IMG/VR virus record: IMGVR_UViG_3300043436_001702
Span: 1 to 25,176 of that record
Reading direction: 5' to 3' (one strand)
Source of the DNA: a virus
DNA: 25,176 bases
In this document: piece by piece, positions 1 through 7,252 of the stretch
Layout of the letters: every line of letters starts with the position of its first letter
How positions within the stretch are numbered: position 1 is the first letter of the stretch
Notes under the pieces: model-generated
The model's database searches: none
Told to the model about the DNA's origin: nothing
Seen by the model: only the letters and a program-made list of their open reading frames with translations
Made by a program: the position numbers and the translations under genes

Positions 1-201
1 GCCACTACGTTGACCGCGACAGTCACAGGTACTGTGACGGATGGAGCCAACGGTGAGGTGGTGTTTTACCCTGCGTCAGAGCCAGCTATGTTGCAGGGGG
101 AGCCGGGCGATTATGAGGGTGAGATCGAGATCACCTTTTCCGACACCACTGTTCAGACGGTCTACGACCTGCTCAAGTTCAAGCTCCGCGAGGACTTCTA
201 A
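1..201 (+). CDS. C-terminal part of a baseplate/tail adaptor-like protein (5' end outside window)
   Basis: The frame is open from the first base of the window and stops at 199-201, so only the last 66 residues are present; the TTG at position 10 is not a convincing start. The visible part is a beta-rich segment ending in TVQTVYDLLKFKLREDF. This pattern resembles the end of the small immunoglobulin-like N-terminal domain of phage upper-baseplate proteins (BppU_N-like), in which an extended-strand module links tail pieces. Family assignment is from memory of that C-terminal pattern and is moderate. The stop overlaps the next start as TAATG, so the two genes are probably translationally coupled and belong to one tail operon. 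Confidence 0.6.
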   Translation, partial: ATTLTATVTGTVTDGANGEVVFYPASEPAMLQGEPGDYEGEIEITFSDTTVQTVYDLLKFKLREDF

Positions 202-1163
202 TGGCGACCCGGGTTACCACTGTAACCCCCGCAGCGACGACAAGCGTTACACGCATTCGGGTCGGCGTTGGTGTAGTTGTACCTGTATCTGCGACAACAT
301 CTACGCAGCCAGTTGTAGAAACCAGCGCGGTCGAAGCCTTTGCCTCCGTAACAGCAGTTGTCCCAGCCGCGAGTATTGCTTACATCGAGCTTGCATTTTC
401 TGCTGTGCTGGACACTTCTGGGCGGTACCAGTTTGTACCAGAGCTAACGGTAGTATCGGACGGCGTAAGTCTCTCGCTGGCTAAACCACTGACAAATCTT
501 GCATACGCCGTAGATGATAGCCACTACGAGTTTGAAAAGGCTGTATCGGGTGACAGCATAGCGCTTACCGACGAGTTCACTAAGCTGCTAACTTACGTGC
601 GCTTTTTCGCAGATGTGCTCAACTTGTCGGAAGCACAGGTGTTCGACATAGCTAAGTTGCTACAAGACTCCGCTGTAACAAGCGACCTTGCAGCTAAACA
701 TGTAACCAAGCCAAGCTCTGACAATTTTGCGTTGAGCGACTCTGCTGCAAAGCAGCTCGCTAAAGCCATCGCGGATGCTTACGGGCTGACGGACGTTTCC
801 AGATACAGTTTTACCAAGGCTGCTTTTGACACGGTCACCGCGCCGGATGTAGTGGAACGCGCACTTTTCAAGCCATTTGCCGACACATTCACGCTGCAGG
901 ACACAGAACTCTTCTCACTGGCTAAGCTGCTTGCAGACGGCGTAGCTATGAATGACGGCTTCGACGCTGGGGATGGCGCGGTCTATACCTTTTCAAAGAG
1001 CGTTTCTAATGTCACAATGGTGTCTGACGCTACGTCCCGCCAATCTAACAAGGTGGCGGCTGACACAGCCACAACCGCAGACGCAGGTAGTTTGATTAGT
1101 CAAAGCTACTGCGACATCACATATTTTGCCGAAGACTATGTCGGCGAATCCAGAGTTTTTTAA
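201..1163 (+). CDS. Repeat-containing tail structural protein (about ten 18-residue repeats)
   Basis: The 320-residue protein starts at the ATG overlapping the previous stop (TAATG). Residues 1-75 are rich in Val, Thr and Ala and probably form beta strands. From about residue 80 to 304 there are roughly ten diverged repeats of about 18 residues with the spacing D-x5-D-x7-K, for example FADVLNLSEAQVFDIAKL and PFADTFTLQDTELFSLAK. The end, YCDITYFAEDYVGESRVF, is a distinct aromatic cap. I recognise this repeat-plus-cap style from phage tail regions but know no assigned function. From its position between a baseplate-like gene and the main tail fibre, an elongated spacer or fibre-attachment protein is a reasonable inference. 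No signal peptide or membrane helix is visible. Confidence 0.6.
   Translation: MATRVTTVTPAATTSVTRIRVGVGVVVPVSATTSTQPVVETSAVEAFASVTAVVPAASIAYIELAFSAVLDTSGRYQFVPELTVVSDGVSLSLAKPLTNLAYAVDDSHYEFEKAVSGDSIALTDEFTKLLTYVRFFADVLNLSEAQVFDIAKLLQDSAVTSDLAAKHVTKPSSDNFALSDSAAKQLAKAIADAYGLTDVSRYSFTKAAFDTVTAPDVVERALFKPFADTFTLQDTELFSLAKLLADGVAMNDGFDAGDGAVYTFSKSVSNVTMVSDATSRQSNKVAADTATTADAGSLISQSYCDITYFAEDYVGESRVF
438..1112 (+). repeat. Protein-level tandem repeat, about 18 residues per unit
   Basis: These bases encode about ten tandem, diverged copies of an 18-residue unit whose fixed positions are an early Asp, a second Asp six residues later and a Lys about eight further on. Units are conserved in protein more than in DNA, so the array is old rather than a recent slippage expansion. 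Boundaries are approximate. Confidence 0.55.
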
Positions 1164-1173
1164 GGAGCCTAAA

Positions 1174-1611
1174 ATGGTCAACGACAATCTCAAAGTCACA
1201 GGTAACGTGACGCTCACGCTGTTCAACAAGGACGGCTCACTCAAGGACACCCGAGAGATCAAAAACTTGGTGGTTACAACCGGCAAAGGGTTTATCGCTG
1301 CACGCATGGTTGGCACCCCCACAGAGATGAGCCATATGGCTATTGGTGCGTCTAGCACTGCCGCAGCTGCTGGAGACACTGCGTTGGGTTCTCAGCTCGG
1401 TCGTGTGGCACTGGCATCTGACTCCGCGGCAGGCGCTGTAGTGACTTATACGGCTACGTTCCCCGCAGGTACTGGCACAGGAGCGGTTGTGGAAGCTGGC
1501 GTCTTCAATGACAGCTCTGGCGGTACAATGCTGTGCCGTACCGTATTCTCTGTCGTTAACAAAGGTGTTGACGACGCCATGTCAATTACATGGACGATCA
1601 CTGTTAGCTAA
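1174..1611 (+). CDS. Small virion structural protein, tail-associated
   Basis: The start at 1174 is preceded by AAGGAG at 1162-1167, a strong ribosome binding site; the upstream in-frame ATG at 1126 would overlap the previous gene and lacks one. The 145-residue product begins with a short strand-rich segment (LKVTGNVTLTLFNKDG) and continues with alternating Thr/Ala/Gly-rich strands and a loop containing GVFNDSSGG. It has no membrane helix or signal peptide. Similar proteins lie beside tail fibre genes in many phages, where they are annotated as structural proteins. Function is otherwise unknown; a small fibre-connector or baseplate component is inferred from position, 13 bases before the main fibre gene. 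Confidence 0.6.
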   Translation: MVNDNLKVTGNVTLTLFNKDGSLKDTREIKNLVVTTGKGFIAARMVGTPTEMSHMAIGASSTAAAAGDTALGSQLGRVALASDSAAGAVVTYTATFPAGTGTGAVVEAGVFNDSSGGTMLCRTVFSVVNKGVDDAMSITWTITVS

Positions 1612-1624
1612 TTGAGGTTCGTAA

Positions 1625-4600
1625 ATGGCAACTATCGTCACCCGCGCTGGCAAAGGCTCTCCGCTAACCAACGCGGAGGTCGATGCCAACTTCAATAACC
1701 TGAACACGGGCAAGCTGGAAGTTTCCGGCGGCACGTTGACAGGTGCGCTTACTCTTCACGCGGACCCCACACAGTCGCTGCATGCTGCGTCTAAGCAGTA
1801 TGTCGACGACTTGATTTCCTCTGGTATTCACTTCCACCAGCCTGTGCGGGTTGAGTCCCCAATCAACTTGACCGCCACATACAACAACGGCACTGCTGGA
1901 GTTGGAGCGACACTGACAAACTCGGGCACTCAGGCAGCTCTGGTGATTGACGGCGTAACCGTGGCCACCAATGATCGCGTGCTGGTTTATCAGCAGACCA
2001 ACCAAACGCAGAACGGCATCTACGTTGTCACAAACACTGGCTCTGGATCGACCAACTGGGTTTTAACCCGTTCGGCTGACGCAAACACCTATATCTTTGA
2101 CAGTGCCGCCGGTCTGAGCGAAGGGTCTTCGGTTTTTGTGCAGCAAGGTACAACCGGCGCGGGTGAAACATACACCTGCAATACGTCCGGCACCATCACG
2201 TTTGGCACCACCAACATCACATTTGCTCAGATTTCCTCTGCGCAGATTTACAGCGCTGGGACCGGGCTTACACTCAGCGGCACACAGTTCAGCATTACCA
2301 ACACTGGCACTGCTGGCACTTATGGCTCTGCGTCGTCTGTACCTGTCTTTTCCACCAACGCTCAAGGGCAAGTCACAAGCGCTACGCCTACGGCTATCGC
2401 CATCGCTGCAGCAGCCGTCTCCGGCCTTGCGACTTCCGCCACAACAGACACTACCAACGCAGCCAACATCACCAGCGGCACGTTGCCTTCTGCACGACTG
2501 AGCGGCTCGTACACAGGCGTCACCGGGGTTGGTACGCTGACAGCGGGAACGTGGAACGCCAGCACCATCGCGGCTACTAGAGGTGGCACAGGCCTGACTT
2601 CTTTTGTACAGGGCGATTTGCTCTATGCAGCGTCGTCCACGACTATCGGGAGTCTGGCTGATGTTGCGACGGGCAACGCACTGATCTCTGGCGGTGTAGG
2701 CGGCGACCCTGCTTGGGGAAAAATTGGTTTAACTAGCCACGTCAGCGGCACACTTCCAGTGGCCAACGGCGGCACAGGCGCAACCGATGCTGCGGGTATT
2801 CGTACAGCCGCAGGCGCAACAACAATTGGCAGCAGTGTATTTACGCTGACCAACCCCTCGGCCATCACCTTTCCCCGTTTTAACGCGGACAACACGGTTA
2901 GCGCCTTGGATGCCGCGTCTTTTCGCACGGCAATTGGGGCTGGTACGGGAGCGGGTACAGTCACCAGCGTTACTGGCACAGCACCCGTAGTTTCGTCGGG
3001 GGGCACAACACCGGCCATCAGCATGGCGGCTGCGTCTTCCGGCGTTAACGGCTACATGACGGGCACGTACGCTACGAAGTTGGATGGTATTGCAGCCGGT
3101 GCGACCAACGTAACCAACACGAACCAACTGACAAACGGCGCTGGGTTTATTACAAGCTCGGGTACAGCTGCCAACGTGTCTGGCATTGTGGCTGTGGCCA
3201 ACGGCGGCACAGGAAACACAACAGCGCAGGCTGAAATGAACCGAGTTGCCCAAGCGGTCACTGCCGGTTCTTACCTGCGTGGTAACGGCACAAACGTGGT
3301 CATGTCCACCATCCAAGTTGCGGATGTTCCAACACTAAACCAAAACACGACGGGTTCAGCAGCTTCCTTGTCTGCCAACCTTCCCGTCTCTCGCTTAAAC
3401 AGCGGTACAAGCGCATCGGCGTCTACATTCTGGCGCGGCGACGGCGTGTGGGCTGCTGGCGTTTCTGGCCCTACAGGCCCTACAGGCCCCGCTGGCCCCG
3501 CTGGCCCCGCTGGACCTACGGGGCCTGCTTCAACCGTCCCCGGACCTACAGGCCCAACCGGCGCAACTGGACCCACAGGACCCACAGGACCCGGTGGCCC
3601 CGCTGGACCCCCCGGACCTACTGGCCCGACTGGTGCCGCATCTACTGTTCCCGGCCCGACCGGACCCACGGGAGCGACCGGACCCACAGGTCCTGCGGGC
3701 CCACCCGGACCTTCTGGCGCAAGTATTCTTGGCACGGCAAATACATGGACTGCTGCTAACCAATTTACAGGTAACGGCAACACCGCTTCTGCATCCAGCA
3801 TAGGTATGCAAGCCTATTCAACGGGCGGTAACGGCGCAATCATGGCGTTCCACCGAAGTGGTCAGTATGCCGTCAACATGGGCCTTGATTCGGATAACGT
3901 CATGCGTATTGGCGGCTGGTCTGCTTCAGCAAACCGTTGGCAGTTGGACATGTCGGGCAACGAAACCATACCGGGTCGCTTGACCGCAAACGCATGGACT
4001 ACAAGTGCGCGCAACTACTCAAACGAGTGGATTGAATTTCCGAACCACAGCGGGCTGTACTCACCGCTTAACGGAGCGCACTTCTACCCGAACAACTCGT
4101 CATATGGCGGCTGGAAAGTTGACGGATCACGCAACGGCTGGCGCGGGTTGATGTTTGAATCCGGTATGGCTTTGATGATGAACGACAACGTTTGTGGAGT
4201 CCATAGAGATGGAAGCGGTTGGCGCTTCTATGTCGATGGCAACAACCTTTATGTTGGTGGCCAACTTCAGGCTGGCTGGTCCGACACTCGCCTTAAAAAT
4301 AACCAACAACGAGTTAGCCGGGAAGATGTCTTTAGTACGTTGTCGCAGATTCGTGCACATCGTTTTAACTGGAACGAAAAGGCTGTCGAAATTGGGTATG
4401 ACGTTCAAGCTGGGGATGAAGAAATCGGTTTAATTGCGCAACACGTTAAAGCTGCGCTACCCACCGCCGCTGCCGTTAATAAGGCCGGAGCAAAGGCTGA
4501 TGATGACGGCAGTTTTGATTACTTGACAATTAACTACGACAAAATAGCCCCGTTTACGACGGAAGCGGTAAACATCCATGAAGAAGATATTGTGGCTTTG

Positions 4601-4660
4601 AAAGCTGAAGTAGCCGAGCTGCGTGACATGGTCAAAAAACTTATTGGAGAACCCAGATGA
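1625..4660 (+). CDS. Tail fibre with collagen-like stalk and C-terminal S74 chaperone domain
   Basis: This 1011-residue fibre probably binds the host surface. Its N-terminus ([15 protein letters not shown]) is a common virion-attachment motif of phage fibres. Residues about 250-600 contain fibre repeats of the type LPVANGGTG. Residues 615-698 form a collagen-like Gly-X-Y segment (GPT, GPA, GPP triplets) that should form a triple-helical stalk. Residues about 740-880 are a Gly/Asn/Trp-rich probable receptor-binding region. The C-terminus is a peptidase S74 intramolecular chaperone: it starts at SDTRLKN (residue 886) and includes EIGLIAQHV. By analogy with endosialidase, Ser886 and Lys891 form the self-cleavage dyad, so about 126 residues would be released after trimerisation. 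The start has a GAGG site at 1615-1618. The stop overlaps the next gene as ATGA. Confidence 0.9.
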   Translation: MATIVTRAGKGSPLTNAEVDANFNNLNTGKLEVSGGTLTGALTLHADPTQSLHAASKQYVDDLISSGIHFHQPVRVESPINLTATYNNGTAGVGATLTNSGTQAALVIDGVTVATNDRVLVYQQTNQTQNGIYVVTNTGSGSTNWVLTRSADANTYIFDSAAGLSEGSSVFVQQGTTGAGETYTCNTSGTITFGTTNITFAQISSAQIYSAGTGLTLSGTQFSITNTGTAGTYGSASSVPVFSTNAQGQVTSATPTAIAIAAAAVSGLATSATTDTTNAANITSGTLPSARLSGSYTGVTGVGTLTAGTWNASTIAATRGGTGLTSFVQGDLLYAASSTTIGSLADVATGNALISGGVGGDPAWGKIGLTSHVSGTLPVANGGTGATDAAGIRTAAGATTIGSSVFTLTNPSAITFPRFNADNTVSALDAASFRTAIGAGTGAGTVTSVTGTAPVVSSGGTTPAISMAAASSGVNGYMTGTYATKLDGIAAGATNVTNTNQLTNGAGFITSSGTAANVSGIVAVANGGTGNTTAQAEMNRVAQAVTAGSYLRGNGTNVVMSTIQVADVPTLNQNTTGSAASLSANLPVSRLNSGTSASASTFWRGDGVWAAGVSGPTGPTGPAGPAGPAGPTGPASTVPGPTGPTGATGPTGPTGPGGPAGPPGPTGPTGAASTVPGPTGPTGATGPTGPAGPPGPSGASILGTANTWTAANQFTGNGNTASASSIGMQAYSTGGNGAIMAFHRSGQYAVNMGLDSDNVMRIGGWSASANRWQLDMSGNETIPGRLTANAWTTSARNYSNEWIEFPNHSGLYSPLNGAHFYPNNSSYGGWKVDGSRNGWRGLMFESGMALMMNDNVCGVHRDGSGWRFYVDGNNLYVGGQLQAGWSDTRLKNNQQRVSREDVFSTLSQIRAHRFNWNEKAVEIGYDVQAGDEEIGLIAQHVKAALPTAAAVNKAGAKADDDGSFDYLTINYDKIAPFTTEAVNIHEEDIVALKAEVAELRDMVKKLIGEPR
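3467..3718 (+). repeat. Collagen-like Gly-Pro-X repeat tract with internal duplication
   Basis: The tract encodes residues 615-698 of the fibre, almost entirely Gly-Pro-Thr, Gly-Pro-Ala and Gly-Pro-Pro triplets. It is interrupted twice by ASTVP (alanines at residues 635 and 672). The two interruptions are each followed by the same [15 protein letters not shown] run, so a 37-residue unit is duplicated. The DNA copies differ at many third codon positions. The high GC and Gly/Pro codons also create long spurious frames on the opposite strand. Confidence 0.9.
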
Positions 4661-4827
4661 CAGAGCAGGAATTGAAGGACGCCGTTACTGCAGCGCAACA
4701 AGCATTGGCTGACGCAATTGCAGCAGCAAGGCAAGCAGGCACCATTGTCAACTTATGGGTATATGGCACAGGCCCAACGCAAACCGGCCCAAGTCAAGTT
4801 GGCCTTAACTTTGGCATTTCAGAATGA
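4657..4827 (+). CDS. 56-residue protein of unknown function downstream of the fibre
   Basis: The gene starts at the ATG that overlaps the fibre stop (ATGA) and ends in an ATGA overlap with the oxygenase, so it sits in a continuous coupled chain. Residues 1-30 are an Ala/Gln-rich, probably helical segment ([13 protein letters not shown]). Residues 31-56 are short strands ending GLNFGISE. No membrane helix, cysteine or recognised motif is visible. Its tight coupling between fibre and oxygenase suggests a fibre-related role, but this is inference only. Confidence 0.7.
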   Translation: MTEQELKDAVTAAQQALADAIAAARQAGTIVNLWVYGTGPTQTGPSQVGLNFGISE

Positions 4828-5369
4828 GCCACTTACCAATTTGGTACATAGGACAAATCCCGACAGACGTATGTGATGCGGCTGTTCGGGAGTTTATGAC
4901 AATAGCGCCGCAGGAGGCCGCTATGGGTACTGCTGGCGAACACCAAGACAAAGCCCATCGGGACACTGTGCTGCGGTTTGCCCCTGACAATCATTGGTTT
5001 GGCGGCATCATGTATGAGCATGGCATGGCCGCGAACCACATCAATGGTTGGGGCTATGACATCACAGGCCATGAGAACGTCCAATTCGGCTCATACGGCC
5101 CTGCTGGACACTATGGCTGGCATACAGACACGTTCCCGCTTTGTGGCCTGCCTATGGAGCGCAAAGTCAGTGTCATTTGTTTGCTGTCTGACCCATCGGA
5201 ATACGAGGGTGGAGACCTACAAATTAAGCTGTATCAAGAATATACTGCTGACCTGAAGAAAGGCGACATGATTGCCTTTCCTTCAATGCTGGAGCATCGG
5301 GTTGTTCCGATTCAATCTGGTGCAAGAAACTCCGCTGTTATTTGGTTGAATGGCCCAAGGATGAGATGA
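4824..5369 (+). CDS. 2-oxoglutarate/Fe(II)-dependent dioxygenase, prolyl-4-hydroxylase-like
   Basis: The 181-residue product has the metal and cosubstrate residues of the 2OG-Fe(II) oxygenase fold. His100 and Asp102 are in GWHTDTF, the distal His158 is in LEHRV, and Arg168 in GARNSAVIW would bind the 2-oxoglutarate carboxylate. The segment GDMIAFPSMLEHRV is typical of the prolyl-4-hydroxylase-like branch. The family hydroxylates protein side chains or small molecules using O2, Fe(II) and 2-oxoglutarate. The length fits a single catalytic domain with no targeting signal, so it should act in the host cytoplasm. It is coupled at both ends by ATGA overlaps and lies one small gene after a collagen-like fibre, so fibre proline is a possible substrate; that link is inference. 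Confidence 0.85.
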   Translation: MSHLPIWYIGQIPTDVCDAAVREFMTIAPQEAAMGTAGEHQDKAHRDTVLRFAPDNHWFGGIMYEHGMAANHINGWGYDITGHENVQFGSYGPAGHYGWHTDTFPLCGLPMERKVSVICLLSDPSEYEGGDLQIKLYQEYTADLKKGDMIAFPSMLEHRVVPIQSGARNSAVIWLNGPRMR

Positions 5370-5572
5370 TGAGTACGATTGACGCAACAGAAGCAAGGCT
5401 GTCTACCCACGAGGAGGTCTGCGCCTTACGGTATGAGAAAATCAATGAGTCTTTGGATTCCGGCAAAAAGCGGATGACCAAGATTGAGTACCTGCTTTAC
5501 ATCACAATTGCTGCTGTATTGCTTGGCCCCGGCGTAGCTGCTGAGTTCGTGAAGAAAATCATAGGGCTATGA
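5366..5572 (+). CDS. XhlA-like small membrane protein, possible lysis accessory
   Basis: I chose the ATG at 5366, which overlaps the oxygenase stop (ATGA); a second ATG follows at once and an upstream frame extension would run inside the oxygenase gene. The 68-residue product has an N-terminal amphipathic or coiled-coil part (TEARLSTHEEVCALRYEKIN) and a C-terminal hydrophobic helix (YLLYITIAAVLLGPGVAAEFV). This layout resembles phage XhlA/haemolysin-like proteins that work with holins, with the N-terminus in the cytoplasm. Similarity is by layout and motif only. Stop and next start overlap as ATGA. Confidence 0.65.
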   Translation: MMSTIDATEARLSTHEEVCALRYEKINESLDSGKKRMTKIEYLLYITIAAVLLGPGVAAEFVKKIIGL

Positions 5573-5661
5573 AAGACTGGGCCGTTAGCTTTATCGCTGC
5601 GGTCCTTATTGTTGGGATGATCATTTGGTGCGCCAAAGTATTTGTGTGGGCACTGGCATGA
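5569..5661 (+). CDS. 30-residue single-helix membrane protein
   Basis: The start at 5569 overlaps the preceding stop and the stop overlaps the next start, both as ATGA. The product is almost entirely one hydrophobic helix (SFIAAVLIVGMIIWCAKVF) after a short charged N-terminus (MKDW). It has no known family. The coupled position among lysis genes and the membrane character suggest a holin or antiholin component or a small inner-membrane peptide, but this is inference. Confidence that it is translated comes mainly from the unbroken chain of overlaps. Confidence 0.55.
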   Translation: MKDWAVSFIAAVLIVGMIIWCAKVFVWALA

Positions 5662-5738
5662 GGGTTAAAATCGCCATCAGCATCGTTGTTGTGTGGTGGC
5701 TACTGCAAGTCGCCCTGTTTGCCGTAAGGGGGCTGTAA
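5658..5738 (+). CDS. 26-residue single-helix membrane peptide
   Basis: The start overlaps the previous stop (ATGA) and the stop overlaps the next start (TAATG). The product begins with basic residues (MRVK), contains one hydrophobic helix (IAISIVVVWWLLQVALFAV) and ends RGL, so positive charge flanks both sides. It is very short and has no recognised family. Position supports a lysis-related membrane peptide. The gene call rests on exact coupling to both neighbours. Confidence 0.5.
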   Translation: MRVKIAISIVVVWWLLQVALFAVRGL

Positions 5739-6229
5739 TGATTGATCCGATCAGCGCAATGGCTGCAGTGAGTGCTGCGGTCAACATGATCAAAAAGGCG
5801 TCGGCAACTGTCGATGATGTAGCTAGTCTCGGCCCACTGATCGGCAAGTACTTTGATGCCAAGCACACAGCTACCAAGGCAGCGAAGGAAGCCAAGAAGG
5901 CTGGCGGCTCCAATATGGGCAAAGCCATTGAGATTGAGCTTGCCCTAAAAGCTCAGCGAGATTTCGAAGAACAACTTAAAGGTATGTTCTTCAGCACCAA
6001 TAACATGGACGTTTGGAACTCAATCCAGCAACGTGTTATGGAGATGAACAAGGAAGATGTGGCCGAGCAAAGGCGTGAGGCTGCGCGTGCGCTCAATGCT
6101 TCCCGAAAGCGCAAAGAGATGATCGAGCTGACCATCGCTATCACACTCATCACGGTGATTGCGGTCATCATCTTCTGGGGTATCCTTGAGCTAGTCTTTT
6201 ACTGTGCTGACTACGGGTGTGGCTCATGA
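5738..6229 (+). CDS. Conserved phage protein with C-terminal membrane helix (lysis-region hypothetical)
   Basis: The start at 5738 overlaps the previous stop as TAATG and gives MIDPISAMAAVSAAVN, the typical opening of this phage family; the longer frame from 5693 lies inside the upstream peptide. The 163-residue protein is alpha-helical, with a charged middle (RRKIR-like stretch around EQRREAARALNASRKRK) and one hydrophobic helix near the C-terminus (ELTIAITLITVIAVIIFWGIL), followed by a Cys-containing tail. I recognise similar proteins beside lysis genes of podovirus-like phages, but their function is unknown. A membrane-anchored helical accessory factor is inferred. Confidence 0.65.
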   Translation: MIDPISAMAAVSAAVNMIKKASATVDDVASLGPLIGKYFDAKHTATKAAKEAKKAGGSNMGKAIEIELALKAQRDFEEQLKGMFFSTNNMDVWNSIQQRVMEMNKEDVAEQRREAARALNASRKRKEMIELTIAITLITVIAVIIFWGILELVFYCADYGCGS

Positions 6230-6230
6230 C

Positions 6231-6389
6231 ATGGACAAGTGGAAAGAAGTCAGGGAGGGTTTTGACAAGTGGCTCAAAATCAACTGCTATCTTGCTTCCA
6301 TCTGGGTTGGATTTAAACTGCTTCAGTTCTTGCCCCCAGAAATAGCCAACCGAATCATCGAAGCGTTCTTGGAGAAATTAGGCATATGA
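6231..6389 (+). CDS. 52-residue small protein with one hydrophobic helix
   Basis: The ATG at 6231 follows the previous stop by one base. Another ATG at 6226 overlaps that stop but opens a different frame. The product has a charged amphipathic N-terminus (MDKWKEVREGFDKWLKIN) and one moderately hydrophobic stretch (CYLASIWVGFKLLQFLPPEI), ending in an amphipathic helix. It may lie on or in the inner membrane. No family is recognised. It is coupled to the next gene by ATGA. Confidence 0.6.
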   Translation: MDKWKEVREGFDKWLKINCYLASIWVGFKLLQFLPPEIANRIIEAFLEKLGI

Positions 6390-6559
6390 AAGTCGAGGCG
6401 CACCAAAGACACTTGAAAGAACTGCAAGAGCGTTCTCGGCTGCTTAACGAACAGAACTTGAAGCGGTTGCAACTGGATGCGCGGCAAACAAAAGAGCATA
6501 ACGTCAAGCTGATCGAGGAAGCTAGGCCTCAACAACACATGGTGGATGTACGCGCATGA
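6386..6559 (+). CDS. 57-residue coiled-coil-like soluble protein
   Basis: The start overlaps the previous stop and the stop overlaps the next start, both as ATGA. The product is highly charged and almost wholly helical, with heptad-like Leu spacing in HLKELQERSRLLNEQNLKRL. It has no membrane helix or cysteine. No family is recognised. A cytoplasmic partner or regulator of the neighbouring membrane proteins is possible but unsupported beyond position. Confidence 0.6.
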   Translation: MKVEAHQRHLKELQERSRLLNEQNLKRLQLDARQTKEHNVKLIEEARPQQHMVDVRA

Positions 6560-6771
6560 AATACTTTTTGTTGGTTACTTTCATTTTTCTGGTCGGCTGT
6601 GAGGATCGGTATAGATACCCATGCCAGAACCCTGACAACTTTCACAAGCCTGAGTGTGTCAAACCTAGGTGTCTGTTCACACAGCAGTGTCCTGAGTATC
6701 TGGTAGCCCCTATCTTGGAGAAGCAAATTGATCAAACTAAACAACCCACAGACACCAAAACTGACCGCTGA
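6556..6771 (+). CDS. Cysteine-rich phage lipoprotein
   Basis: The 71-residue product begins with a lipoprotein signal: MKYFLLVTFIFLVGC, where LVGC is a lipobox and Cys15 would be lipidated. The mature part starts CEDRYRYPCQNP and has four more cysteines (23, 34, 39, 45), suggesting two disulfides in the periplasm. The last third is polar. I recall short lipoproteins with a DRYRYPCQ-type opening from lysis regions of related phages. It is distinct from Rz1, which is present further on. Superinfection exclusion or an envelope-linked lysis role is possible; neither is shown. It overlaps the following holin candidate by 44 bases if the TTG start is used. Confidence 0.75.
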   Translation: MKYFLLVTFIFLVGCEDRYRYPCQNPDNFHKPECVKPRCLFTQQCPEYLVAPILEKQIDQTKQPTDTKTDR

Positions 6772-7252
6772 AGAGCTGGAGGTTAGGGTGTGGGGCTTTG
6801 TGGTCGTGATGATCACACTGATCCTTGCTGGCATCGTCTTTGCGCTGCTGTACTCAGTCACTTTTGTCACCCAGCCAATCAAGTCAATGGCCCCCATTGA
6901 CGCGGCATACACCAAGATGCTTAACGACATCGTGTTGTTGATAGTAGGTGGTATCGGCGGTATTGTGGGTAAGCGTGCAGTCAGTGGTGTGATCAACAAG
7001 CAGCCACCGCCAACCAACTCGGCTGTGGCCACCAACACCTCCACGCAGCAGGCCAACACCAGCGCAGCGCATCAGGCTTATTGTGCCCCATCGACTACGG
7101 TGTCGATGCCTGACTTCAACTGGATGGGCTTCAAGAATCCTGAGCTGGACGAGACGTGGACACCCGGCCCACCTCCGACAACGCCCCCAGAGCACCAAGA
7201 GCCCGAAGAGGACCGTGCAGAGATTGCAGCGGCTCGGAAAGAGGCTACATGA
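6728..7252 (+). CDS. Two-helix membrane protein, holin candidate
   Basis: The TTG at 6728 has a GGAG site at 6717-6720, giving 174 residues. A GTG at 6788 has a GGAGG at 6778-6782 and would remove 20 residues while ending the overlap with the lipoprotein gene, so both starts are possible. Hydrophobic helix 1 is WGFVVVMITLILAGIVFALL (about residues 22-41) and helix 2 is MLNDIVLLIVGGIGGIVG (about 64-81). The rest is a long hydrophilic, Pro/Thr-rich C-terminal tail ending EDRAEIAAARKEAT. Small two-helix proteins just before Rz and endolysin genes are often class II holins, but the 90-residue tail is longer than usual. The holin assignment is inference from topology and position. Confidence 0.6.
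   Translation: MIKLNNPQTPKLTAEELEVRVWGFVVVMITLILAGIVFALLYSVTFVTQPIKSMAPIDAAYTKMLNDIVLLIVGGIGGIVGKRAVSGVINKQPPPTNSAVATNTSTQQANTSAAHQAYCAPSTTVSMPDFNWMGFKNPELDETWTPGPPPTTPPEHQEPEEDRAEIAAARKEAT

Noticed and set aside
3467-3718. Possible CRISPR-like or noncoding repeat array
   Set aside because: The repeats are short in-frame Gly-X-Y codons in a fibre gene, without uniform direct repeats and unique spacers.
3271-3801. Pro/Gly-rich minus-strand frame with GPVGPVGP runs
   Set aside because: It is the reverse complement of the collagen-like Gly-Pro-X codons, which naturally read as Gly/Pro/Val on the other strand.
6226-6354. Alternative short frame starting at the ATGA overlap at 6226
   Set aside because: It gives a Ser/Cys-rich peptide with no pattern, whereas the ATG at 6231 gives an amphipathic protein coupled by ATGA to the next gene.
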